A stretch of DNA of 64,000 bases from Flavobacteriaceae bacterium (lineage in GTDB: Bacteria; Bacteroidota; Bacteroidia; Flavobacteriales; Flavobacteriaceae), in assembly GCA_013214065.1 (NCBI GenBank), contig JABSPK010000005.1, forward strand, positions 248,001 through 312,000. Direction: 5' to 3'. The number at the start of each line of letters is the position of its first letter. Position 1 is the stretch's first letter. The position numbers and the translations under genes are program-made. This document shows positions 41,574-51,377 of this stretch, one piece after another. The notes beneath the pieces were generated by a model. The model was not told the DNA's origin, did no database searches, and saw only the letters and a list, made by a program, of their open reading frames with translations.

Positions 41574-41984
41574 ATGAACGAAAGGTTGCGACAGATCGTA
41601 TCCCCATTTTTGGCCCTATTGGTGCTGCTATCGACGGTTTCATGGTCGGTTGAAAAGCATCTGTGTATGGGTCGGGTCACGGACATCGCTTTTTTTCACC
41701 ATGCCGATAGTTGTGGTATGGAGGAAGGAATGGAGGCCATGGGCCTAGCGACGGATGCCATGGATTGTTGTGACGATGAGGCGTTTACTATAGAAGGTCA
41801 AGATGACCTAAAGATTACATGGGAAGACCTCAGTGGGGAACAGCAGACCTTCGTTACCGTTTTTGGTCAGGTTTTTCTATTGCAACTGCACTTGGCTTCA
41901 GAACAGGTGATTGCAAAGACCGACTATCCCCCTCCATTGTTGGTCTATAATCTACAACTCCTACACGAGGTCTATTTGATTTGA
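41574..41984 (+). CDS. HYC_CC_PP family exported protein (metal-operon marker)
   Basis: 136 residues with signal-like 'FLALLVLLSTVSWSVEKHLCMGRV', a Cys pair in 'AMDCCDDE' and a late 'DYPPPLLVYN'. These are the H-x-C, CC and PP features that name the HYC_CC_PP family, a short Bacteroidota protein regularly found before TonB receptors of metal loci. His and Cys residues ('HLCMG', 'FFHHADSCGMEEGME', many Met) could bind copper. It is the first gene of the operon. The molecular function is unknown. Confidence 0.8.
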   Translation: MNERLRQIVSPFLALLVLLSTVSWSVEKHLCMGRVTDIAFFHHADSCGMEEGMEAMGLATDAMDCCDDEAFTIEGQDDLKITWEDLSGEQQTFVTVFGQVFLLQLHLASEQVIAKTDYPPPLLVYNLQLLHEVYLI

Positions 41985-42053
41985 TCGGGTGCCCATAGAC
42001 GCCGTATCTACGGCGATGTGCTAGAGTACCCTATGTTCAATTCAAATACAACA

Positions 42054-44297
42054 ATGAAAAAAATCCTAGGCTTTCTTATTGCCTTACAAATAAGTGCCTT
42101 CACGGTCGATGCCCAGCAGAAAATCGAGGGTATGGTCATGGAGGCGAACGATGCCGGCAAGCATATCGGCTTGGCCGGGGCCAATGTATATTGGTTGGAT
42201 TCCCCAATCGGTACCATTACCAATGATGAAGGCCTGTTCTCGATCCCTTACAGCAAGGAATACGATCGACTGGTCATTAGTTTCGTTGGTTTCGAGACCG
42301 ATACCTTGACCATCGAAAGTCCGAGAATGGTGCACCATTGGTTGCGTCCTTCGAATCAGCTTGATGAAGTGGTGGTCGAAAAAGAACGCGATGCGTTACA
42401 AAAGACCTTTTTGAGTTCCCAAAACGTAGTAACGATCAATAGTGCCGAACTCTTGAAAGCTGCCTGCTGCAACCTATCGGAAAGTTTTGAGACCAACCCG
42501 GCCATCGATGTGAATTTCAACGATGCCTTGACCGGGACCAAGCAAATCCAAATGCTCGGGTTGACCAGTCCGTACTTGCTGATCACCCAAGAGAATATTC
42601 CCATGGTACGTGGGGCCTCCCAGATTTACGGCCTCACTTTTACGCCTGGCACTTGGGTAGAGAGCATCCAGATTACCAAAGGTGCCGGAAGCGTGATCAA
42701 CGGTTTTGAAAGCATTTCTGGGCAGATCAATACCGAATTGGTCAAACCGTTCACCGACACCCCGATTTTCGTAAACGGCTATGCCAACTTAAACGGGCGT
42801 TTGGAGTTGAATGCGCACTTCAACAAGGACTTGTCCGATAAATGGAGTACGGGCCTATACTTGCACGGAAACCAACGCACGGTCGAAGTCGATAACAATG
42901 ACGATGGCTTTTTGGATGTGCCCTTGGCCGACCAGATCAACATCCAGAACCGCTGGCAGTTCCAAGATGCCGAGAAGGGGTGGATCGGTTTTTTGAATCT
43001 GCGGTTCTTGAATGATGAAAAACAGGCCGGGCAGACCCTATTCAATCCGGATACCGATCGTTTTACGATCAATGCTTGGGGTAGCGAAATCGATACCCGA
43101 AGGTATGATGCCTCCGTAAAATTGGGGTATGTGTTCCCTGAACTTCCTTTTCAAAGTGTCGGATTCCAGGCGGCCTACAGCAACCATCGACAAGAATCGT
43201 ACTTTGGGTTCAATCGCTATGATATCGATCATGAGAGCCTGTATTCCAATTTAATATTCAATTCCATCATCGGCAATACCAAGCATAAATTTAAAACCGG
43301 CTTTTCCTTAACATATGATAGCTATGATGAGCTAGCGAACAATGTAATCTACCAGCGGGTCGATAATTCAGCAGGGGCCTTTTTTGAATACAGTTTTGAT
43401 GACTTGGACAAGGTGAGCCTTACGGCTGGGCTTCGGGTCGATTCACATAACCGTATCGGGGAATTCGTAACCCCGCGTTTCCACATTCGGTATACCCCGT
43501 GGGAATTGGGAAGCTTACGCGGATCTTTCGGAATCGGGCGTCGGGTACCCAACTTTTTTGCCGAGAACCAACAACTGTTCGGTTCTGCCCGTTCGATTCA
43601 ATTGGTGGGCAATGGCGGCAATGTGTATGGGCTCGATGCAGAGAAGGCCACCAATTTCGGCATCAGTTTTTTGCAGGGCTTCAACCTCTTCGATCGCCCA
43701 GGTAACATATCAGTTGATTTTTACCGTACTGATTTCGAAAACCAGGTGGTGGTCGATTGGGAAAACCCAAGGGAAATCCTTTTCACGAATTTGGATGGGG
43801 ACAGTTATGCCAACAGCTTGCAAATCGAGTTGAACCATGAGATCTTACCTAAGTTGGAGGCGCGTGCCGCCTACAAATTCTATGATGTCAAGACCCAGTA
43901 TCAAACCGGGTTGCTGCAGCGGCCCTTGACCGCGCGTAACCGGTTCTTTGCGAATTTAGGGTATGAAACGGAAGTAACGGATAAGGATTCCCAATGGCGT
44001 TTCGACTATACCTTGCATGTGGTTGGGCCGCAACGGCTACCCAGCACCGCTGCCAATCCGATCCCCTTTCAATTGGGTGATTTTTCGGCAGGGTATTCTT
44101 TGATGAACGCCCAGGTAACCAAGGTATTTTCGAAAAAGTTCGAGGTCTACCTGGGGGGAGAGAACCTGACCGCCGAACGGCAACAAGGTCCGGTACTGAG
44201 TGCGGGTAACCCTTTTAGCGAGAATTTTGATACCAGCTTTGTGTATGCCCCCATTTTAGGGCGGATGATCTATGCCGGTTTCCGATTTAAATCTTAA
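42054..44297 (+). CDS. TonB-dependent receptor of the metal operon
   Basis: About 747 residues from the ATG at 42054 (signal 'MKKILGFLIALQISAFTVDAQ'). A carboxypeptidase-regulatory-like domain ('GLAGANVYWLDSPIGTITNDEGLFSIPY'), a plug ('QNVVTINSAELLKAACCNLSESFETNPAIDVNF', 'QMLGLTSPYLLITQENIPMVRG'), then a 22-strand type barrel ending 'LGRMIYAGFRFKS'. The CC in the plug region is unusual and could touch a metal. Flanking HMA proteins point to copper or another soft metal as cargo, which is inferred. An in-frame ATG at 42018 would precede the signal peptide and is rejected. Confidence 0.88.
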   Translation: MKKILGFLIALQISAFTVDAQQKIEGMVMEANDAGKHIGLAGANVYWLDSPIGTITNDEGLFSIPYSKEYDRLVISFVGFETDTLTIESPRMVHHWLRPSNQLDEVVVEKERDALQKTFLSSQNVVTINSAELLKAACCNLSESFETNPAIDVNFNDALTGTKQIQMLGLTSPYLLITQENIPMVRGASQIYGLTFTPGTWVESIQITKGAGSVINGFESISGQINTELVKPFTDTPIFVNGYANLNGRLELNAHFNKDLSDKWSTGLYLHGNQRTVEVDNNDDGFLDVPLADQINIQNRWQFQDAEKGWIGFLNLRFLNDEKQAGQTLFNPDTDRFTINAWGSEIDTRRYDASVKLGYVFPELPFQSVGFQAAYSNHRQESYFGFNRYDIDHESLYSNLIFNSIIGNTKHKFKTGFSLTYDSYDELANNVIYQRVDNSAGAFFEYSFDDLDKVSLTAGLRVDSHNRIGEFVTPRFHIRYTPWELGSLRGSFGIGRRVPNFFAENQQLFGSARSIQLVGNGGNVYGLDAEKATNFGISFLQGFNLFDRPGNISVDFYRTDFENQVVVDWENPREILFTNLDGDSYANSLQIELNHEILPKLEARAAYKFYDVKTQYQTGLLQRPLTARNRFFANLGYETEVTDKDSQWRFDYTLHVVGPQRLPSTAANPIPFQLGDFSAGYSLMNAQVTKVFSKKFEVYLGGENLTAERQQGPVLSAGNPFSENFDTSFVYAPILGRMIYAGFRFKS

Positions 44298-44313
44298 TTT
44301 AATACTAGTAGTA

Positions 44314-44673
44314 ATGAAACATACGATATTCACATTAGCGTTCACCTTTTGCACTGTAGTGGTGTTCGCCCAACAGAAAAACAAGAAAATGGCCTTCGAG
44401 GTCGATGGCGTTTGCGAAATGTGTAAAATGCGCATCGAAAAGGCCGCCTTGGAAGTGGCCGGGGTCAAGTTTGCCGATTGGAACATACCCAGCCATGAAT
44501 TGACGCTGATCGTCGACGAACGGAAAACCAATGCCATGGCCATCAAATCGGCTATTGTAAAGGTAGGCCATGACACCAAAGAGCTCAAAGCTACCGAAGA
44601 GGCATATCGCAAGGTGAATCCTTGTTGTAGATACCGCGAAGGCGATGCCAACCCGCACGAAGGCCATCATTAA
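44314..44673 (+). CDS. Periplasmic HMA-domain metal-binding protein
   Basis: 119 residues: signal 'MKHTIFTLAFTFCTVVVFAQ', a heavy-metal-associated fold with 'FEVDGVCEMCKMRIEKAALEVAGV' (CxxC in the metal loop, in place of the usual MxCxxC) and 'SHELTLIVDERKTNAMAIKSAIVKVGHD', and a C-terminal 'NPCCRYREGDANPHEGHH' with extra Cys and His ligands. It probably carries copper in the periplasm between the TonB receptor and the next gene product, whose ATG directly follows its stop. Confidence 0.88.
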   Translation: MKHTIFTLAFTFCTVVVFAQQKNKKMAFEVDGVCEMCKMRIEKAALEVAGVKFADWNIPSHELTLIVDERKTNAMAIKSAIVKVGHDTKELKATEEAYRKVNPCCRYREGDANPHEGHH

Positions 44674-45390
44674 ATGGAGCAGCATTTGAATATATCAGGT
44701 ATGACCTGCCAGGGCTGTGTCAAATCGGTAACTGAAAAACTATCGCAAGTGGCAGGTGTTGAAGCGGTCTTTGTGGATTTGGAAAGCGGGACCGCGGCCA
44801 TTTCGGCACCGCTACCCATCGAAATCGGAGCCCTGAGTTCGGCACTGCCCAACAAGTATCGAATTTCTCCCGTAGATGACCCGGTCAATCCGAATACCAT
44901 GGGCGAGGAGGTTTCAAAATGGCGGCAGTTGCGACCCCTATTCCTGATTTTCGCCTACCTCTTTGGAGCTGGCTTCTTATTGAATTACAACACATGGGAC
45001 TGGAACGCGGCGATGTTGGATTTTATGGGCTTGTTCTATATCGTCTTCAGCTTTTTCAAGTTCCTCGACCTTAAGGGCTTTCCTGAAAGTTTTCGCATGT
45101 ACGACCCTTTGGCAAAACTAGTGCCGGCTTACGGATGGGTATACCCCTTTTTGGAGTTGGCCTTGGGACTATTGTTCCTGATGCGGATACAAGTGCAGCT
45201 TGCTTTGGTGTTGACCATTGTCATTCTGGGGATTACGACCATTGGGGTAACCAAAACCCTCTTGGATAAAAAAGCGATTTGTTGTGCCTGTTTGGGCACG
45301 GCCTTGCAATTACCGATGACCGAGGCTACCTTTATCGAAAACGCGATCATGCTGATCATGGCAATCGGCATGTTGGTGCAAATGGTATAA
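44674..45390 (+). CDS. HMA domain fused to a MauE/DoxX-like membrane domain
   Basis: 238 residues. N-terminal HMA domain with the classic 'ISGMTCQGCVKSVTEKLSQVAGV' (residues about 6-30), then four helices ('LFLIFAYLFGAGFLLNY', 'LDFMGLFYIVFSFFKFLDL', 'FLELALGLLFLM', 'LALVLTIVILGITTIGVT'), a Cys cluster 'KKAICCACLGTALQLPMTEATF' and a last helix. The MauE-type bundle with membrane Cys suggests thiol relay or metal transfer across the inner membrane. No P-type ATPase is present, so this could be the permease of the operon; that is inference. Confidence 0.82.
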   Translation: MEQHLNISGMTCQGCVKSVTEKLSQVAGVEAVFVDLESGTAAISAPLPIEIGALSSALPNKYRISPVDDPVNPNTMGEEVSKWRQLRPLFLIFAYLFGAGFLLNYNTWDWNAAMLDFMGLFYIVFSFFKFLDLKGFPESFRMYDPLAKLVPAYGWVYPFLELALGLLFLMRIQVQLALVLTIVILGITTIGVTKTLLDKKAICCACLGTALQLPMTEATFIENAIMLIMAIGMLVQMV

Positions 45391-45394
45391 AGGA

Positions 45395-46114
45395 ATGCTT
45401 GATCGAAAAAAGAAGGTGGCCGTGCGAAAGGCCCACCGTTATTTGGGCCTCTTTCTAGGAGTCCAGTTCTTATTATGGACGCTCAGTGGGCTGTATTTCA
45501 GTTGGACGGATATCGATGAGATCCATGGGGATGATTATAAACAACTACCCCCTCAAAAGAACAGTTATTCGAATTTGATAGCGGTTACCGCGATTTCGAA
45601 CATCAAAAAAGTGGAAACTTTGGAACTGCTTGAAATCGATGCCCAACCTTATTACTGGGTCAACGAAAGTCAATTGGTACATGCCCAAACCGGTGAAACC
45701 AAAACAGGAATCAGTTCGGAGGAGGCACTTGCCATCGCGAACCGATATATGCGGTCTGATTTGGTGGTGGTATCGATCAAACGTATCGATAGTGTCGGCC
45801 CGCACCATGAATATCGAGGTCGACCCTTACCGGCCTTCGAAATAAGTTATGAAACCGCGAAGAACGTCAAGGCTTACGTGGCTATAGATAACGGGGCATT
45901 CCAAACGGTACGATTTAGGGATTGGCGTTGGTTCGATTTTTTATGGATGACCCATACCATGGACTATCAAGGCCGTGACGATATCAACACATTGTTACTC
46001 CGTATCTTTTCGATTGGGGGCTTGTTGACCGTCCTTAGTGGATTAACGCTTTGGGGAACCAGTTCACCCCGTTTAAGAAAATTATGGGCCTCCGGAAAAA
46101 GAAAAACGCCCTGA
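45395..46114 (+). CDS. PepSY-domain membrane protein
   Basis: 239 residues: one helix near the N-terminus ('YLGLFLGVQFLLWTLSGLYFSW'), a periplasmic PepSY-type region ('ISSEEALAIANRYMRSDLVVVSIKRI', 'LPAFEISYETAKNVKAYVAIDNGAFQTVRFRDWRWFDFLWMTH') and a second helix ('FSIGGLLTVLSGLTLWG') with a basic tail. PepSY membrane proteins often act as reductases for metal uptake (ferric or cupric). Last gene of the metal operon, four bases after the previous one; its stop lies within the terminator at 46102-46129. Confidence 0.85.
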   Translation: MLDRKKKVAVRKAHRYLGLFLGVQFLLWTLSGLYFSWTDIDEIHGDDYKQLPPQKNSYSNLIAVTAISNIKKVETLELLEIDAQPYYWVNESQLVHAQTGETKTGISSEEALAIANRYMRSDLVVVSIKRIDSVGPHHEYRGRPLPAFEISYETAKNVKAYVAIDNGAFQTVRFRDWRWFDFLWMTHTMDYQGRDDINTLLLRIFSIGGLLTVLSGLTLWGTSSPRLRKLWASGKRKTP

Positions 46115-46129
46115 AATAAGGGCGTTTTT
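46102..46129. terminator. Bidirectional terminator between the metal operon and groEL, overlapping the PepSY stop codon
   Basis: AAAAACGCCCT-GAAATA-AGGGCGTTTTT: perfect 11-bp stem with A and T runs. The left arm and stop codon of the PepSY gene coincide; on the minus strand it ends the groESL message. Confidence 0.85.
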
Positions 46130-46150
46130 ATCATGTATATGGGAGATGGT

Positions 46151-47806
<1,656 letters not shown>

Positions 47807-47865
47807 TTATGCAGGAACCTTGATATACAATAGATAGATTTTCGGAATAGGAAATTCCAATGCTG

Positions 47866-48144
47866 TTAGACGATTGCTAAAATGTCACTTTCACGCATGA
47901 TAAGGTAATCGGTACCTTCGAATTTCAATTCGGTACCTGCGTATTTTCCGTAGAGTACGGAATCACCCACTTTGACGGTCATCGCCTCGTCTTTGGAACC
48001 GGGTCCTACGGCAACGACTTTCCCTTTTTGTGGTTTCTCCTTCGCAGTGTCGGGAATGATGATGCCTGAAGCCGTTTTGGTCTCGGCCGCCATGGGCTCG
48101 ATCAAGACCCTATCTGCCAATGGTTTGATGTTAACTTTAGCCAT
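47866..48144 (-). CDS. groS: 10-kDa co-chaperonin GroES
   Basis: 92 residues: '[12 protein letters not shown]', the mobile loop '[30 protein letters not shown]', '[36 protein letters not shown]'. The lid of the GroEL chamber. Transcribed from the 90-bp region below 48234, which holds a TGGCAC element at 48201-48206. Confidence 0.97.
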   Translation of the reverse strand: MAKVNIKPLADRVLIEPMAAETKTASGIIIPDTAKEKPQKGKVVAVGPGSKDEAMTVKVGDSVLYGKYAGTELKFEGTDYLIMRESDILAIV

Positions 48145-48190
48145 TTTATTGATTTTTATGTATTAGTTTTTTAGAATCTTCAAATTTTTT

Positions 48191-48207
48191 GACAGAAATT
48201 GTGCCAA
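48191..48207 (-). promoter_or_regulatory. Candidate groESL promoter with TTGGCAC motif
   Basis: Minus strand TTGGCACAATTTCTGTC. The TGGCAC part equals the sigma-54 -24 box; the -12 box would be CTGT instead of TTGC. Alternatively TTG here is the -33 of a housekeeping promoter with AAAATTTG 16 bp downstream. Both readings are imperfect. Confidence 0.35.
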
Positions 48208-48233
48208 TGCGCAAAAACTGACAATCCGTAAAC

Positions 48234-48265
48234 AAAAAATGCCAGCTTGTCACAAAAGCTGGCAT
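48234..48265 (-). terminator. Intrinsic terminator after secG
   Basis: Read on the minus strand, ATGCCAGCTT-TTGTGAC-AAGCTGGCAT then a T6 run: 10-bp perfect stem, 26 bp past the secG stop; it ends the miaB-secG operon before groES. Confidence 0.82.
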
Positions 48266-48291
48266 TCTTCATTTCATATCGTCCCCCAATC

Positions 48292-48660
48292 TTATCGGAT
48301 CGTGTCCGCTGGGTTGTTTCCGTCAGTAGCAGGTACTTCTTCGGGTACCTCCTCAGGCAAGGTTTCGGGCACTTCGGCCTCAATGTCATCACCCTGCAAC
48401 AATTTCGAGTCGACCACACCATAATTTCCTTTCAAGGCCACATTCGATAACAAGATCAAAACGATCAACAGGGTTGCTAGGGTCCAGGTACTCTTATCCA
48501 AAAAATCACCGGTTTTCTTCACTCCACCGACAACTTGGTTACCACCCCCTCCGAATGATGACGACAAGCCACCACCTTTTGGGTTTTGTACCATGATCAC
48601 CAATACCAAAAGAAGGCAAACGGCGATTATCAGAATCAAAAATATGCTAAACGTACTCAT
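48292..48660 (-). CDS. secG: Preprotein translocase subunit SecG
   Basis: 122 residues: helix one 'FSIFLILIIAVCLLLVLVIMVQNPKGGGLSSSFGGGG', the SecG hallmark loop 'QNPKGGGLS', helix two 'STWTLATLLIVLILLSNVAL', then an acidic Glu/Pro-rich tail ('EVPETLPEEVPEEVPATDG') as often added in Bacteroidota. Last gene of a five-gene operon, four bases after the preceding stop. Confidence 0.92.
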   Translation of the reverse strand: MSTFSIFLILIIAVCLLLVLVIMVQNPKGGGLSSSFGGGGNQVVGGVKKTGDFLDKSTWTLATLLIVLILLSNVALKGNYGVVDSKLLQGDDIEAEVPETLPEEVPEEVPATDGNNPADTIR

Positions 48661-48664
48661 TGTC

Positions 48665-49567
48665 TCAATCGTTATCTTTCTGCAATTGCTTCACTTCCCG
48701 AATTCGGTCTGCAAAGAAACCACTTTTTTCCGGATATTTCAAACTCAAGATCTTATACGATTGGATGGCCTTTTTGTACTTCTTTTGCTCGAGATACACT
48801 TTGGCCAAAGTCTCGGTCATTAGTTCTGTTTTATCGAATTTGACCGATTCTTTGATAGCCACTTTGGTCGTCTTTTCTTCAGAGGGTACGATCTTCGGTC
48901 GGCTTTCGATGAACTTGTCCAACAATTCGAACTTTTTCTTCTTATCAAGCGCTTGCTTAGCGGGTTCTTCTGTGGTTTCCGCCTTCCGTTCGATGGGTTT
49001 GAATGAGGTCAATTGCAACCATTCCGAAAAGGAATGGCGTTCACTCTTGGTAAAGGGTAGGGGCTTGCCCAGATTTAGTCCATCGGGGGTTTGGGTGTCG
49101 GCATTCCCTTCTTCGATCTTTGCTTCCTCATCGGGTTCCGTCGTTTCGAAAAGTGCCGGATCCAAGATCTGTTCGGCATCCTTGATGTTTTGGGGCAAAG
49201 GCTCGGCCTCGGTTTCCCCTAAGATCACTTGGGCTTCCGGATTGGGTTCGATCTCTTCCGATACGGCGGGCTTCTCCTCCAACTTCGGGGAGCGGCCCAG
49301 CAGGCTGTCGGCAATATTGTTTTGGGTGAACTCGTCTGAAGTAATCAAATCGAACAAGACTTCGCGGTCGGTCGTATGGGCCGCGGTAAGCTTTAAGGCG
49401 TTGTTGTATTTATAGCTCTCCAAGTTTTTCAGTCCTTTCAAATGTAAGGCCCGGGCAGCTTGAAAATAGGGGTACTCATGCAGGATGTCTTCGAGCTCAC
49501 GGGTCTGCTTCGGCGAGAGGATCGTGTTCGAATGTTGTAAGATCGCTATGAAGTCGGAAACGTTCAT
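48665..49567 (-). CDS. TPR-like cytoplasmic protein of the lptE-secG operon
   Basis: 300 residues, no signal peptide. Helical N-terminus ('FIAILQHSNTILSPKQTRELEDILHEYPYFQAARALHLKGLKNLESYKYNNALKLTA'), an acidic low-complexity middle, and a C-terminal TPR ('LMTETLAKVYLEQKKYKKAIQSYKILSLKYPEKSGFFADRI'). ATG at 49567 overlaps the lptE stop as TAATG. It recurs between lptE and secG in flavobacteria; function unknown, perhaps an adaptor for envelope biogenesis. Confidence 0.75.
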   Translation of the reverse strand: MNVSDFIAILQHSNTILSPKQTRELEDILHEYPYFQAARALHLKGLKNLESYKYNNALKLTAAHTTDREVLFDLITSDEFTQNNIADSLLGRSPKLEEKPAVSEEIEPNPEAQVILGETEAEPLPQNIKDAEQILDPALFETTEPDEEAKIEEGNADTQTPDGLNLGKPLPFTKSERHSFSEWLQLTSFKPIERKAETTEEPAKQALDKKKKFELLDKFIESRPKIVPSEEKTTKVAIKESVKFDKTELMTETLAKVYLEQKKYKKAIQSYKILSLKYPEKSGFFADRIREVKQLQKDND

Positions 49568-50088
49568 TACCAATCCGCGAGCGATGCATTGAAAATATCT
49601 TGGGTAATCCGTTCGAAGAGTACCTCATGGGCCTCGCTTTTGACGGACTCCAACAACTGGGTGCCCGGAAAGTCGAAAAAGAAGGAAAAACGGCGTTCGA
49701 AATCGACATCGTCTTTGGTCTTGTTGAAAAACCGGACGTTCACACTCATGGTCAAGCGGTTTTGGGCCGCCGTTTGATTGGCCGTGGCCGACATGGGCGA
49801 CACGCGATATTCCACGATTTCGCCTTCATACAAGAGGTCGCCATTGCTATTGGTCAGGTTCAGACTGGTCAGGTTGGTGATCAGGTCTTGCAAGGCAATG
49901 GTAAAGTCGCGGTCCAATTGGGGTTCGATGGTCGAACCAGGGGTCTGATCGGCGTAGTTTTGAAAAAAGTTGACCTGAAACGATTCTGCCGTACCGGTAC
50001 TGGCCCCAGAAAAATTATAAAATCCGCATCCATTCAAGAATACTACGAGTGCGCCGGCCATAAGTAAGGCCATTCGTTTTTTCATCAT
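49567..50088 (-). CDS. lptE: LPS-assembly lipoprotein LptE
   Basis: 173 residues: lipobox 'ALVVFLNGCGFYNFSGAS', then the LptE fold as in Bacteroidota ('SFQVNFFQNYADQTPGSTIEPQLDRDFTIALQDLITNLTSLNLTNSNGDLLYEGEIVEYRV', 'SVNVRFFNKTKDDVDFERRFSFFFDFPG'). It plugs LptD to insert LPS in the outer membrane. Nine bases separate it from the upstream sigma-54 activator. Confidence 0.85.
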   Translation of the reverse strand: MMKKRMALLMAGALVVFLNGCGFYNFSGASTGTAESFQVNFFQNYADQTPGSTIEPQLDRDFTIALQDLITNLTSLNLTNSNGDLLYEGEIVEYRVSPMSATANQTAAQNRLTMSVNVRFFNKTKDDVDFERRFSFFFDFPGTQLLESVKSEAHEVLFERITQDIFNASLADW

Positions 50089-50097
50089 CCTATCGTC

Positions 50098-51366
50098 TTA
50101 AAGATCGTATTGTTTGATTTTTCGATATAAGGTGCGTTCCGAAATGCCCAATTCGACAGCGGCCGCTTTTCGTTTGCCCCGGTTGCGTTCCAATGACTTT
50201 TTGATCAATTCGATTTCCTTTTCCTGTAAAGATAAGGTTTCCTCTTCTTGGATTTCCTCGGCAAAATGATAGCGGTCTTCCGCCACGGGCTCTGGCCGTT
50301 GGGGTTCGACCACAGGTTCGGGCAGGTGCAAGACCTCTGCTGCATGGGTATTGGTTTCGTCGACCACCTCGTCTTTGTTGCCATAGATTTTGCGGATCAA
50401 GGTCTCGTTCTCTTGCTGTACTTTGGCCGAGTCATTGTCCTTGAGCAATTCTAAGGTCAATTTCTTCAAATCGTTGAGGTCACCCTTCATATCGAACAAC
50501 ACCTTATAGAGGATTTCACGTTCGTTGCTGAAATCACTTTCCTTCTTCTCCGAACCGACCACTGCCGGCAGGTTGGTGGCATGGCTGGTGGGCAAATACC
50601 CATGTAGGGTATTCGCACTGATCGATCGGGTTTCTTCCAAGACCGAAATCTGCTCGGCGATATTACGCAGCTGGCGGATGTTACCGGGCCATCGGTACTT
50701 TTGCAAGAGGGCTACAGCGGCTTCATCAAGGCGTACCGTGGGCATTTTGTATTTCTGCCCGAAATCGGCCGCGAACTTACGGAACAGCAAATGGATGTCA
50801 TCTTGCCGTTCACGCAATGGGGGGATGTTGATTTCGACCGTGCTGAGACGGTAGTACAGGTCTTCACGGAATTTCTCTTTTTTGATGGCCTCGAACATGT
50901 TGATGTTGGTGGCCGCGACGATACGGACATCGGTTTTTTGTACTTGTGAAGAGCCTACTTTCAAGAATTCACCATTCTCCAACACCCGCAACAGCCGTAC
51001 CTGGGTCGTCAAGGGGAGTTCGCCGACCTCATCAAGGAAGATGGTGCCACCATCGGCCACTTCGAAATATCCGCTCCGGGTCTGCGTCGCTCCGGTAAAG
51101 GCCCCTTTTTCATGTCCGAAGAGTTCACTGTCGATCGTGCCTTCAGGAATCGCCCCGCAGTTCACGGCGATGTACTTCGCGTGTTTGCGATGCGATAGGG
51201 AATGGATGATCTTGGGGATTGCCTCTTTACCGACCCCACTTTCACCGGTCACCAAAACCGAAATATCGGTCGGGGCGACTTGGATCGCCTTTTCAAGGGC
51301 ACGGTTCAGTTTGACATCGTTGCCGATGAGTTCGAACCGTTGTTTTATTGCTTGAACGTTTTCCAA
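50098..51366 (-). CDS. Sigma-54-dependent AAA+ activator lacking a receiver domain
   Basis: 422 residues. The AAA+ core begins almost at the N-terminus: Walker A 'VTGESGVGKEAIPK', the sigma-54 contact loop 'GHEKGAFTGATQTRSG' (GAFTGA), Walker B 'GGTIFLDEVGELP', arginine finger region 'FREDLYYRLSTVEINIPPLRER'. A linker of about 100 residues leads to a Fis-type HTH ('RNRGKRKAAAVELGISERTLYRKIKQY'). With no receiver, GAF or PAS domain its control must come from a partner or its level. Twelve-base gap to miaB upstream. Confidence 0.93.
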   Translation of the reverse strand: MENVQAIKQRFELIGNDVKLNRALEKAIQVAPTDISVLVTGESGVGKEAIPKIIHSLSHRKHAKYIAVNCGAIPEGTIDSELFGHEKGAFTGATQTRSGYFEVADGGTIFLDEVGELPLTTQVRLLRVLENGEFLKVGSSQVQKTDVRIVAATNINMFEAIKKEKFREDLYYRLSTVEINIPPLRERQDDIHLLFRKFAADFGQKYKMPTVRLDEAAVALLQKYRWPGNIRQLRNIAEQISVLEETRSISANTLHGYLPTSHATNLPAVVGSEKKESDFSNEREILYKVLFDMKGDLNDLKKLTLELLKDNDSAKVQQENETLIRKIYGNKDEVVDETNTHAAEVLHLPEPVVEPQRPEPVAEDRYHFAEEIQEEETLSLQEKEIELIKKSLERNRGKRKAAAVELGISERTLYRKIKQYDL

Positions 51367-51377
51367 AATAGCTGTAC

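Noticed and set aside
48145-48240. CIRCE operator before groES
   Set aside because: No TTAGCACTC-N9-GAGTGCTAA repeat can be found in this interval.
48660-49415. 251-codon plus-strand frame antisense to the TPR-like gene
   Set aside because: Serine-rich, motif-free translation opposite an operon gene with coupled start and stop; a typical antisense shadow.
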